From Myxococcales bacterium (GTDB lineage: Bacteria; Myxococcota_A; Bradymonadia; Bradymonadales; Bradymonadaceae), in NCBI GenBank assembly GCA_007120035.1, contig SKON01000035.1, forward strand, positions 1-50,160: a stretch of DNA of 50,160 nt, in the 5' to 3' direction. A program made the translations under genes and the position numbers. How positions within the stretch are numbered: position 1 is the stretch's first letter; every line of letters starts with the position of its first letter. Shown here piece after piece: positions 26,356 to 34,717 of this stretch. The notes under the pieces were generated by a model. That model saw only the letters and a list, made by a program, of their open reading frames with translations. It had not been told where the DNA came from and ran no database searches.

Positions 26356-27750
26356 CTACCCGTTCAGCGGGCGCCCATCCACAGCCAACGCCGCCTCCTT
26401 GACCACCTCGGCCAGGGTCGGGTGGGCGTGGCTGGACCGGGCGATGTCCTCGGCGCTTCCGTGGAACTCCACGGCCACGGCGAGCTCGGCGATCAGGTCT
26501 CCGGCCCGGGGCCCGATGATATGGGCCCCCAGGATCTGGTCCGTCTCTTTATCGGCCAGGATCTTCACGAACCCTTCGGTGTCATTCAGCGCCCGGGCTC
26601 GACCGTTGGCCTTGAAGGAAAACTTCCCGGCTCGGTACTCCACGCCGGCTTCCTTCAGCTCTTCTTCGGTCTTGCCCACGCTGGCGATCTCCGGGTGGGT
26701 GTAGACCACGTCGGGGACGGCTTCGTAGTTGACGTGGCCGGCGATGTCGTTCATCCGCTCCACGCAGACAACGCCCTCGTGCTCGGCCAGGTGGGCCAGC
26801 ATCGGCCCGGGGATCACGTCGCCCACGGCGTAGACCCCGTCCACGGAGGTCTTGTAGTGCTCGTCGACCTCGATAAACCCTCGGTCGTTGGTCTCGAGCC
26901 CGATGTTCTCCAGGCCCAGGTTCTCCGTGAAGGGCCTGCGGCCGATCCCCACCAGGAGGCGGTCGCAGGTCAGGCTCTTCTCCTCACCCTTTTGCTCGAA
27001 GGTGACCGTGACCTCTCCGTCGTCGACGGAGGCTCCCGTGACCTTGGCGTCGAGCTCGAACTCGATGCCCTGCTTGGAGAAGGTCCGCTTGGCCAGGCGC
27101 TCCACGTCTTTGTCGGCCCGACCGCCGAGGATCTTCGGCAGGTACTCAATCACCGTGACCTTCGCCCCCAGCCGGCGCCACACGCTGCCGAGCTCCAGGC
27201 CGATCACGCCGGCGCCGATCACCACCAGATGCTCCGGCACCTCGTCGAACTCCAGCGCCCCCGTGGAGTCCACGATACGCTCCTTGTCCAGTTCCACCCC
27301 CGGCAGGGGGATGGGCTTGGAGCCCGTGGCGATCAGGATCCGCTTGGTCTCCAGGGTCTTCGTCTCCCCGTCGTCGCCGTTGACCTCCACGGTGTTCCGA
27401 TCCTTGATCGTGGCCCACCCGTGGATGCCCTCGACGCCGTTCTTCTCGAAGAGAAACGCGATGCCCTGCACCAGGCCGCCGACGATCTCTTCTTTGCGGT
27501 GGAGCATCTTCTCCAGGTCGAGCTTCACGCCCTCCACGTCGACGCCGTGGTCCCCCAGGTGATGCCTGGCCTCCTCGAACCGCTCGCTGGACTCCAAGAG
27601 AGCCTTCGACGGGATGCACCCCACGTTCAGGCAGGTCCCACCGAAGGTGGGGTACCGCTCCACGCAGGCCACCTTCATGCCGAGCTGCCCGGCACGGATG
27701 GCGGCGATATAGCCTCCCGGCCCGGCTCCAATCACGACGAGATCGTACAT
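26356..27750 (-). CDS. lpdA: Dihydrolipoyl dehydrogenase (E3)
   Basis: FAD-dependent E3 of 464 residues that reoxidises dihydrolipoamide on the E2 lipoyl arm and reduces NAD+. It has the FAD fold GAGPGGYIAAIRAGQLG, the redox-active disulfide GGTCLNVGCIPSK, the NAD-binding GAGVIGLELGSVW, and the dimer-interface SHAHPTLAEVVKEA with the catalytic His. The start ATG lies one base after the sucB stop, so it is the last gene of the 2-oxoglutarate dehydrogenase operon. This E3 is thus dedicated to that complex but could also serve others. Nothing is unusual in length or motif order. Confidence 0.97.
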   Translation of the reverse strand: MYDLVVIGAGPGGYIAAIRAGQLGMKVACVERYPTFGGTCLNVGCIPSKALLESSERFEEARHHLGDHGVDVEGVKLDLEKMLHRKEEIVGGLVQGIAFLFEKNGVEGIHGWATIKDRNTVEVNGDDGETKTLETKRILIATGSKPIPLPGVELDKERIVDSTGALEFDEVPEHLVVIGAGVIGLELGSVWRRLGAKVTVIEYLPKILGGRADKDVERLAKRTFSKQGIEFELDAKVTGASVDDGEVTVTFEQKGEEKSLTCDRLLVGIGRRPFTENLGLENIGLETNDRGFIEVDEHYKTSVDGVYAVGDVIPGPMLAHLAEHEGVVCVERMNDIAGHVNYEAVPDVVYTHPEIASVGKTEEELKEAGVEYRAGKFSFKANGRARALNDTEGFVKILADKETDQILGAHIIGPRAGDLIAELAVAVEFHGSAEDIARSSHAHPTLAEVVKEAALAVDGRPLNG

Positions 27751-27751
27751 C

Positions 27752-28963
27752 TCACACCTCCAACAGGATTCGCTCGGGGTTCTCCAGGCACTCCTTGATC
27801 CGCACCAGGAACGACACGGCCTCTTTACCGTCGATGATCCGGTGGTCGTAGGAGAGGGCCAGGTACATCACGGGGCGGATCTCCACCTGACCGTTCACGG
27901 CTACGGGCCGCTCCACGATGTTGTGCATCCCCAGGATCCCCGACTGCGGGGGATTGAGGATCGGTGTAGAGAGCATGGACCCATAGATCCCGCCGTTGGA
28001 GATGGTGAAGGTGCCGCCCTGGAGCTCTTTGAGGGTGAGCTTGTTGTTGACCGCTCGGTCCACCAGGCGGTTCAGCTCCGCCTCGGTATCAGCGAAGCTG
28101 AGCTGCTCGGCGTTGCGGATCACGGGGACCACGAGCCCCCGACCGCCGCCGACGGCGACCCCGATATTGTAGAAGTTCTTGTAGACGATCTCGTCGCCGT
28201 CGATCTCGGCGTTCACCGCCGGGTATGCCTTCAGGGCCTCGATAGCGGCTTTGATGAAGAAGGACATGAAGCCGAGCTTCACGTCGTACTTCTTCAAAAA
28301 GGAGTCCTTGTACTTCTTGCGGAGCTCCATCACGGCCGACATGTCCACCTCGTTGAAGGTGGTGAGCATGGCGGCGTTGTGCTGGGCCTCCACCAGGCGG
28401 CGAGCGACGGTCTGGCGGAGCTTGGACATCTTGACCCGCTCCACCTCCTGGGGTCCGGCGGCCGGGGCGGCCGGCGCGGCCGGAGAGGGCGCCTTGACGT
28501 GCTTCATAGCGTCGCCCTTGGTGATCCGACCCCCGGGGCCTGTGCCCTGGACGTCACCGGCCGAGATGCCTCGCTCCTCTAGGATCCGCTCGGCGGCGGG
28601 ACCGGTCTTGCCACCCTTGGCGGCGGGCTGGGCCCCATCGGCCTTGGCCGGAGCTTCTTCGGCCTCCCCGGAAGCCTCCTCTTGGGAATCCTCCTCGTCG
28701 GAAGCCTCCTCCTCGGCGGGCGCTTCCCCGGGCTCGATCTCGGCGATCACGTCGCCGGGGTTGACGGAGTCGTCGATCTCGTACTTCAGAGCGGCGATCC
28801 TGCCGGCCACCGGGGCCGGGACCTCGACGGTGATCTTATCCGTCTCCAGCTCGGCGATGATCTCGTCCTCCTGGACGAACTCACCCTCTTTCTTTCGCCA
28901 CTCGGCGATGATCGCCTCCGTGACGGACTCGCCCAGGGCGGGGACCTCTACGGGTACACTCAT
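27752..28963 (-). CDS. sucB: Dihydrolipoyllysine succinyltransferase (E2 of OGDH)
   Basis: E2 core of the 2-oxoglutarate dehydrogenase complex, 403 residues. The N-terminal lipoyl domain carries [11 protein letters not shown], with the lipoylated Lys in DK. An Ala/Glu-rich linker leads to an E3-binding domain ([22 protein letters not shown]), followed by the catalytic acyltransferase domain with [14 protein letters not shown] containing His and Asp. One lipoyl domain is present, as in most SucB proteins. It transfers succinyl groups to CoA. The gene is 51 bp after sucA and 1 bp before lpdA. The substrate choice (2-oxoglutarate, not pyruvate) follows from the upstream sucA. Confidence 0.96.
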   Translation of the reverse strand: MSVPVEVPALGESVTEAIIAEWRKKEGEFVQEDEIIAELETDKITVEVPAPVAGRIAALKYEIDDSVNPGDVIAEIEPGEAPAEEEASDEEDSQEEASGEAEEAPAKADGAQPAAKGGKTGPAAERILEERGISAGDVQGTGPGGRITKGDAMKHVKAPSPAAPAAPAAGPQEVERVKMSKLRQTVARRLVEAQHNAAMLTTFNEVDMSAVMELRKKYKDSFLKKYDVKLGFMSFFIKAAIEALKAYPAVNAEIDGDEIVYKNFYNIGVAVGGGRGLVVPVIRNAEQLSFADTEAELNRLVDRAVNNKLTLKELQGGTFTISNGGIYGSMLSTPILNPPQSGILGMHNIVERPVAVNGQVEIRPVMYLALSYDHRIIDGKEAVSFLVRIKECLENPERILLEV

Positions 28964-29014
28964 GGCAACAGCCTCTTGTCGGTATCCACCAATTCAACAC
29001 AGCGCAGGCGGCCT

Positions 29015-31906
29015 TCACTCGTCGAAGGCCTCTTTGATCAGGGAGTTCTGCTCCAGCTCGTGGCTCTCGTAGGCGCCGGTGGCCGGGCTGGCGCTGGCCG
29101 GCCGGCCCACGTATCGGGGCAGGGGGTCGACGCCGAAATGCTCGATCAGCAGGGGGAAGATGTAGTGCCAGGAGCCCATGTTCTGGGGCTCTTCCTGGAC
29201 CCACACCACCTCGGTGCCATCGTAGGGCGCCACCGCCTTCGTAAGCTCCCCGCCGTCCAGGGGGTGGAGCTGCTCCACCCGGACGATGGCCACGTCGTCG
29301 ATCTCCTCTTCGGCGGCGTAGGCCACCAGGTCGTAGTACACCTTGCCGGAGCAGAGCAGGACCCGCCGGACCTTGTCGGCGTCGACGCCGTCACGGGTGT
29401 CGGGGATCACGGTCTGGAAGCCCTTGTCCACGAAGTCCGAGATGGTGCTCGTCGCCTCGGCGTGGCGCAGCAGGCTCTTGGGGCTCATGATCACCAGGGG
29501 CTTGCGGGCGGCGTGGATCACCTGGCGCCGCAGCACGTGGAAGTACTGGGCCGGCGTCGTCAGGTTGCAGACGTACATATTGTCGCCGGAGCAGAGCTGA
29601 AGGAACCGCTCCAGCCGGGCCGAGGAGTGCTCCGGGCCCTGTCCCTCATAGCCGTGGGGCAAGAGCATCGTGATGCCGCTGAGCCGCTTCCACTTGTCCT
29701 CCCCGGAGTTGATGAACTGGTCGATGATCACCTGGGCGCCGTTGACGAAGTCCCCGAACTGGGCCTCCCAGAGCACCAGGGCGTCGGGGCTGTCCAGGCT
29801 GTAGCCGTACTCAAAGCCCAGCACCCCGGCCTCAGAGAGCACGGAGTTGTAGATCTCCAGGGGGCCCTGATCCTTGCCCACGTGGCGCAGGGGCCAGTAG
29901 CTTCGGCCGGTCTCCATGTCGTAGACGGCGGCGTGGCGGTGGCTGAAGGTCCCCCGGATGCAGTCCTGCCCGGTCATGCGTACCCGAGTGCCCTGCTGCA
30001 AGAGGCTCCCGAAGGCCAGGGCTTCGCCCATCCCCCAGTCCACGGGGGCCTCGCCGGTGGCCATCTTCTCCCGGTTGGAGAGGACCCGCTTCAGGGTTCG
30101 GTGGACGTTCAGCTCTTCGGGCAAGGTGGCGATCGTGGTGGCCAGCTCCTTGAAGGTCTCCTCGTCGATGCTGGAGTCCACCAGGGAGTCCGCCGAGAGG
30201 TCGCCGCCCCGGTAGCCGCCCCACACCCCGTCGAGGGTGCTGATGGTCTTGCGCTTTGGCGAGTCCCGGACCTCTCGGAACACCTCGTTGTAGGCGTCCA
30301 TCTTCTGGTCCCACATCGCCTTGGCGTCGTCCTTGGAGATCACGCCCTTCTCGATCAGCTCCTCGGTGTAGAGCTCCCGAACCGGCGCCGTGGCGTCGAC
30401 CTTGCTGTACATGATGGGCTGGGTGAACCGGGGCTCGTCGCCCTCGTTATGCCCGTACCGTCGGTAGCAGACCAGATCGATGATCACGTCTTCGCCGAAC
30501 TTCTGGCGGTACCGGATGGCCAGCCGCATCACCCGGGCGCAAGCCTCGGGATCGTTGGCGTTGACGTGGAAGATCGGGACCTCCAGGAGCTTGGCCACGT
30601 CCGTGGCGTACGTCGTGGAGCGCCCCTCTTCGGGGTTCGTCGTAAAGCCGATCTGGTTGTTGATCACCACGTGGATCGTGCCGCCCACGTGATAGCCGGG
30701 CACCCGCGCCAGGTTCAGGCTCTCCGCCACGATCCCCTGGCCGGAAAACGCCGCGTCGCCGTGGAGCAAGAGGGGCAAGAGCCGCCGCTGGGCCTGGTCA
30801 CCGCCCATCCGATCCTGCTTGGCCCGGGCTCGCCCCAGCACCACGGGGTTGACGAACTCCAGGTGGCTGGGGTTGAAGCAGAGCGACAGGTGGATCTCTT
30901 TGCCCGATCGGGTCATATAATCGCTGGAGTACCCCATGTGGTACTTCACGTCGCTGCTGCCCACGTAGTCTTCGGGGGTGTCGACCTTCTCGAACTCCGA
31001 GAGCATCGCCGAGGCCGGCTTGCCCATGATGTTGTGGAGCACGTTCAGCCGGCCCCGGTGGGCCATGCCGATCACCACGTCTTCCACGCCCAGGTCGCCG
31101 CCCTCTTCCAGCATCATAGTGAGCATGGGGATCAGGGCGCAGCCCCCGGTCAGGGAGAACCGCTTGGCTCCCACATACTTCTTGTGGAGGAAGGTCTCAA
31201 AGGCGTCGGCGTCGGTGAGCTTGTCCAGGATCAGCTTCTGCTCGTCCGCCCCGTTGAGCTCGGCGTAGTCGTTGCCCTCGATCTGCTCCCGCAGCCAGGT
31301 GCGGGCCGCCGCCCCGGGGATGTTCTGGTACTCCACGCCGATGTGGTGGCAGTAGATCTCTCGCAGGCGCTTGATCAGGGTCCGGACCGTGACCTTTCGC
31401 TCCCCGAAGAGAGCCTCGTAGCCGACCTGGGCCTCCATATCGGTCTCGGTGAACCCGTACACCGTCGGGTCGAGCTCGTTCTGAGAGGTCCTTCGATCCC
31501 GCTTCAGGGGATCGATCCGAGCGATCAGGTGTCCGTGGAGCCGGAAGGCTCGCACCATGGCCTCCACGTTGGCCGCGAACCCCTTGGTCCGACCCGGGGC
31601 CCGCACGGCGGTCCCCTCCACTTTGTTCACGAACACCGGATCGGCGTCAGCCGCGGCGGCGCCGGGGGCCGGCGAGAAGATACTCCGGGCCCGGAACCTC
31701 GGCTGGGCGCCGTTGGTGTAGCCCTCGTTGGCGTACTCCTCAAAGAGGGCGTGCCAGCTGGGATCTACCGAGCCGGGATCCTCGAGATACTGGCTGTAGA
31801 GCGCCTCGATGAACCGGACGTTCTCGCCAAAATAGTGCCCCTCTTCGGAGGAGCTCCCGCTCGGTTGGTCAGTGGTCGACGGGGAGTCCTTCTCTTTTGC
31901 GCTCAT
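29015..31906 (-). CDS. sucA: 2-oxoglutarate dehydrogenase E1
   Basis: Thiamine-diphosphate-dependent E1 of 963 residues; E. coli SucA is 933. The N-terminus has NVRFIEALYSQYLEDPGSVDPSW, typical of the segment that binds the E2 core. Further blocks are HRGRLNVLHNI, HGDAAFSGQGIVAESLN, NANDPEA, RYGHNEGDEP and LLPHGYEGQGPEHSSARLERF. These define the E1 type with both halves fused. The start is placed at ATG 31906 because the upstream part of the frame is not protein-like. A promoter is predicted at 31966-31993. It is the first gene of the sucA-sucB-lpdA operon, feeding the TCA cycle. Confidence 0.97.
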   Translation of the reverse strand: MSAKEKDSPSTTDQPSGSSSEEGHYFGENVRFIEALYSQYLEDPGSVDPSWHALFEEYANEGYTNGAQPRFRARSIFSPAPGAAAADADPVFVNKVEGTAVRAPGRTKGFAANVEAMVRAFRLHGHLIARIDPLKRDRRTSQNELDPTVYGFTETDMEAQVGYEALFGERKVTVRTLIKRLREIYCHHIGVEYQNIPGAAARTWLREQIEGNDYAELNGADEQKLILDKLTDADAFETFLHKKYVGAKRFSLTGGCALIPMLTMMLEEGGDLGVEDVVIGMAHRGRLNVLHNIMGKPASAMLSEFEKVDTPEDYVGSSDVKYHMGYSSDYMTRSGKEIHLSLCFNPSHLEFVNPVVLGRARAKQDRMGGDQAQRRLLPLLLHGDAAFSGQGIVAESLNLARVPGYHVGGTIHVVINNQIGFTTNPEEGRSTTYATDVAKLLEVPIFHVNANDPEACARVMRLAIRYRQKFGEDVIIDLVCYRRYGHNEGDEPRFTQPIMYSKVDATAPVRELYTEELIEKGVISKDDAKAMWDQKMDAYNEVFREVRDSPKRKTISTLDGVWGGYRGGDLSADSLVDSSIDEETFKELATTIATLPEELNVHRTLKRVLSNREKMATGEAPVDWGMGEALAFGSLLQQGTRVRMTGQDCIRGTFSHRHAAVYDMETGRSYWPLRHVGKDQGPLEIYNSVLSEAGVLGFEYGYSLDSPDALVLWEAQFGDFVNGAQVIIDQFINSGEDKWKRLSGITMLLPHGYEGQGPEHSSARLERFLQLCSGDNMYVCNLTTPAQYFHVLRRQVIHAARKPLVIMSPKSLLRHAEATSTISDFVDKGFQTVIPDTRDGVDADKVRRVLLCSGKVYYDLVAYAAEEEIDDVAIVRVEQLHPLDGGELTKAVAPYDGTEVVWVQEEPQNMGSWHYIFPLLIEHFGVDPLPRYVGRPASASPATGAYESHELEQNSLIKEAFDE

Positions 31907-31965
31907 TTGGTTCTTTCGGTGTGGAAGGTCATCAATATTTGCACCCGGCACCGCGCCGCGTCCAC

Positions 31966-31993
31966 ACCATAACGCAGGCCATCTCAGGGTCAA
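31966..31993 (-). promoter_or_regulatory. Candidate sigma-70 promoter of the sucA-sucB-lpdA operon
   Basis: Minus-strand TTGACC (31988-31993), a 16-base spacer and TATGGT (31966-31971), about 60 bases before the sucA ATG. Both hexamers are close to consensus. Confidence 0.5.
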
Positions 31994-32018
31994 GATCGGA
32001 GGCAGGAAACTTGGCGGA

Positions 32019-33494
32019 TCACCAGGTCAGGTTCATCTGCATGCCGAGCTGGTCCGTTCCCACCGCCGGTGCCACCGTCAGGTGGGACGGGATCCCCAGC
32101 TCCCGGGCCTTGGCCTGGTTGAACTCCCGCACCGCCCCGGCTCGCTGGCTTGCGCTCAAGGGATGGCGCTCCTGGAAGACGTCCCGGCCCAGGTACCAGC
32201 CGATCATTCCACCACCGATCCCTCCGCTGATCATATAGCCAGTTCTGGCTCCAATCCCTCCGTCATCGCCGGTGATCACACCGAAGAGGGCCCCCGTCCC
32301 GACCCCAACGCCGAGCCCGAGGACCACAAGACCCAGGATCCCCCCCGGGCGATGGGGACGGTACTCATCGGCCAAATCGGGTCGCTCGATGGCCTCGTAG
32401 AAGGCTCGACCCGCCAACTGGTTGGTCCAGCTCCCCTGGTAGTAGGCCCCGCTGGACTCAAAGATCCGTACTTCCTCAAAGGCCTCCATTTGGGCCGCCG
32501 TGGGCTCTCCGGTGGGCTGTTCCCGAGCGATGACGGGCTCGTCGGAGACCTGGCCGTCGGAGCGCTGCGGTCGATAGCCGCGGAGCGCCCGGGGATCGTC
32601 GTCTGGAGCCATTCCCCGCCATCGGGGCAGGGGATCGGGTTCGCTGACACCCCGGACCAACACCAGATCCTCGGCGCCGAAGAACTCCGGGGTCTGGCGC
32701 CGCTCCCGAACGGTCCGCAGCTTGGTCCGGGTGTAGCCGATGGCGCTGGAGGCCGTGACCTCGTCCTCGTCGCCGGCGGCCCATCCTCGCAGGGCTCCCA
32801 GCAGGAAGTAGCTGAACGCCGGGCGCTGAGCTCCCGGCAGGGGTCCGGCGATCTCACCGGCTCCGGCGGCGCTCAGGATCACCGTCTCCCGCTGCACCCG
32901 GGGCTCCACCCGGGTGGGCAGCACCGGCTGGGCGCCCGGCACCAGGGCCTCGCCACTGGCGGCCTCCCCGGTAAAGCAGGCGTCGAGGATCACCACGGTC
33001 CGGGCCTGGGGTCCTCGCTCCAGGGTGTCCACGATCTCCGATCGCCGCAGGCTCCGCGCCACCAGGCTGTCCAGGCTGGCCTGGGCGTCGACGCCCACCA
33101 AGAGCCCGTCGCCCTCCTCGGGATCGGGGGCGCCATGACCGACGTACACGAACCACACCGTGCTCTCCGGGTTCGCCGCCGCCGTGGCCTCCTCCAGGTA
33201 TCGCTGGATCCCCTCCCGGGTGGCCTGGTTCTCCGTCAAGGTGAACACCGTCGGGACCTGCAGGCCGATCTGGAAAAAGTCCTCCCAGTCCCGGATCGTA
33301 TCGCTGACCCCGGCGACGTCGGGGAGCCACGGATAGGCCTCGATCCCCACGAGCAACACCACATCGTTCTCGGCGAGCTCCCCGATCTCCACGGGACCGC
33401 CCACGGTGGGGTACCCCCGTTCGGAGGCCATCACCGCAGGGCTACAGAGGATCCCCATCACCAAGACACTGATCCAGACTCGCCAGTTATTCAT
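32019..33494 (-). CDS. Second secreted caspase-like cysteine peptidase (C14)
   Basis: Caspase-fold peptidase of 491 residues, a clear paralogue of the one at 13447-14787. The signal peptide ends near SPAVMAS. The dyad is His120 (FVYVGHGAP) and Cys173 (VILDACFTG), the same residue numbers as in the paralogue. The core ends near 285 and a Pro/Arg-rich linker follows. A Gly-rich hydrophobic region (about 383-450) contains one or two membrane-type segments, again like the paralogue. No serpin sits beside this copy; its downstream neighbour is sucA on the same strand after 112 bp. A promoter-like sequence with direct repeats lies upstream (33551-33585). Biological substrate unknown. Confidence 0.9.
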   Translation of the reverse strand: MNNWRVWISVLVMGILCSPAVMASERGYPTVGGPVEIGELAENDVVLLVGIEAYPWLPDVAGVSDTIRDWEDFFQIGLQVPTVFTLTENQATREGIQRYLEEATAAANPESTVWFVYVGHGAPDPEEGDGLLVGVDAQASLDSLVARSLRRSEIVDTLERGPQARTVVILDACFTGEAASGEALVPGAQPVLPTRVEPRVQRETVILSAAGAGEIAGPLPGAQRPAFSYFLLGALRGWAAGDEDEVTASSAIGYTRTKLRTVRERRQTPEFFGAEDLVLVRGVSEPDPLPRWRGMAPDDDPRALRGYRPQRSDGQVSDEPVIAREQPTGEPTAAQMEAFEEVRIFESSGAYYQGSWTNQLAGRAFYEAIERPDLADEYRPHRPGGILGLVVLGLGVGVGTGALFGVITGDDGGIGARTGYMISGGIGGGMIGWYLGRDVFQERHPLSASQRAGAVREFNQAKARELGIPSHLTVAPAVGTDQLGMQMNLTW

Positions 33495-33550
33495 ATCCGC
33501 TCTCCGAGCAGCCCCGTTGAATGCATTGCCCCGCTTAGACGGGCGTACCG

Positions 33551-33585
33551 CTGAGAAATTCAGAGAAATCTCAGTGGTTTGTCAA
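33551..33585 (-). promoter_or_regulatory. Promoter-like region with 10-bp-phased direct repeat
   Basis: A consensus -35 TTGACA on the minus strand (33580-33585) is followed after 17 bases by a weak -10, TGAATT (33557-33562). Two GAGAAAT copies (33553-33559 and 33563-33569 on the plus strand) sit 10 bp apart in the spacer and -10. The outer CTGAGA/TCTCAG ends (33551-33574) form an inverted repeat. This is the layout of a regulated promoter whose weak -10 needs or is blocked by a bound protein. Confidence 0.4.
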
Positions 33586-33653
33586 GGATCGCCGCGAGCC
33601 AGGGGTCTCCACCGCGAACCCCGGTCGTAGTCACGACGCGACCCCCCGGACCC

Positions 33654-34652
33654 TCAGTCCACGTAGGCGTCGAAGAGAAACTCCTCGTCTCCCACGAAGA
33701 CCGCGAACTCGCAGATCCCGTACTGCTGGCCCCGGAGCTGGATCTCGTTCATCTCCGTGGCGGGCACGGCGAACTCCAGCTCCCCATTGGGCCCGGAGCA
33801 CGTCGCCGGGCTGTCGATGTACACGTAGAGGTCGAGGTGGGTGCACACCGGCCAGCCTTCGTTGTAGGACACCGGGTAGAGCTCCACCCGGGAGGTCACC
33901 CCGACGCGCAGGTCGTGCGGGTTGGGTTCGAAGTCCAACTCCCAGGGGAAGATGAAGTGGACATCCACCTCGGGGGTGTTCGTGCTTACCTCGGGGATCA
34001 CGTCGACATACACCGAGATCGGATCTCTGAGACCGGGTAACGACAGGTGGGCCTCGTCGCAGTGGACGTCCTGGGAGAGCCCCTGAGGATCGACCACGAC
34101 CTGACAGCCCCGCAGGGGATCGGTCCCCTTATCGGAGTACCCCACGACCTGAGTGCCCCGGCGATCGAAGCGGTCCATCTCCAAAAAGACCGGGCGATCC
34201 ACCAGGTAGGCCGCCTCAGGCCCATCGACGCATTGATGGCGGATCTCCACTCGGTCCACATACTCCACGGTCATCCGGACCGTGTCGCTGTAGACCTCGC
34301 CGGCGCCGTCGACGGTGACCGTCACGTCGATGGCTCCGGGTTGTTGACCGATCAGGGCGATCTGATCGTCGGAGCCCTGAACCACTCGGGCGGTCGCCAG
34401 GTTCGAGGGACTCACCGACACGTCGCGGACTCGGTTCAACCGCCGCTCGCCAGTAGACTCCACAGTCAGGATCACCGTCGAGCCCACCGCCACGGGCCGG
34501 TCGAAGTCTCGGCTGCCGTCGGCGGGATCCATCACAAACCGCAGCGTCCCGTGGACACCGTCCTGGGTCGCCCGGGCATCACAACCGACCACCATCAGCA
34601 ACGCCATGGCGGCCATCCACACCTTCACTCCCCGAGGGGTTCTCATCATCAC
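33654..34652 (-). CDS. Lipoprotein with Ig-like (BIG2-type) domain
   Basis: Lipoprotein of 332 residues with signal peptide and lipobox MVVGC (near residue 24). The region from about 35 to 135 reads as a bacterial Ig-like domain (VAVGSTVILTVES, VSVSPSNLATARVV, GAIDVTVTVDGAG). Residues 140-332 form a further beta-rich part with several Cys (HQCVDG, LRGCQVV, DVHCDEA, PVCTHLD, PATCSG, YGICEF), probably disulfide-stabilised and extracytoplasmic. Three Met codons stand at the start (34652, 34649, 34646). It lies 159 bp from the second caspase-like gene and 65 bp from the pseudo-nucleotidase gene, all on this strand. No enzyme motif is seen and the function is unknown. Confidence 0.78.
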   Translation of the reverse strand: MMMRTPRGVKVWMAAMALLMVVGCDARATQDGVHGTLRFVMDPADGSRDFDRPVAVGSTVILTVESTGERRLNRVRDVSVSPSNLATARVVQGSDDQIALIGQQPGAIDVTVTVDGAGEVYSDTVRMTVEYVDRVEIRHQCVDGPEAAYLVDRPVFLEMDRFDRRGTQVVGYSDKGTDPLRGCQVVVDPQGLSQDVHCDEAHLSLPGLRDPISVYVDVIPEVSTNTPEVDVHFIFPWELDFEPNPHDLRVGVTSRVELYPVSYNEGWPVCTHLDLYVYIDSPATCSGPNGELEFAVPATEMNEIQLRGQQYGICEFAVFVGDEEFLFDAYVD

Positions 34653-34717
34653 TCCTGGCGGTCGTGCTTCAGTCGCTCGTCACTCGCAGCTTTAGACGCG
34701 GCAGGACGGCGGTTGAT

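Noticed and set aside
28682..31972. Long plus-strand open frame of about 1100 codons opposite sucA and sucB
   Set aside because: It is antisense to two well-recognised genes and its Gly/Val/His/Leu-rich product looks like a high-GC shadow frame.
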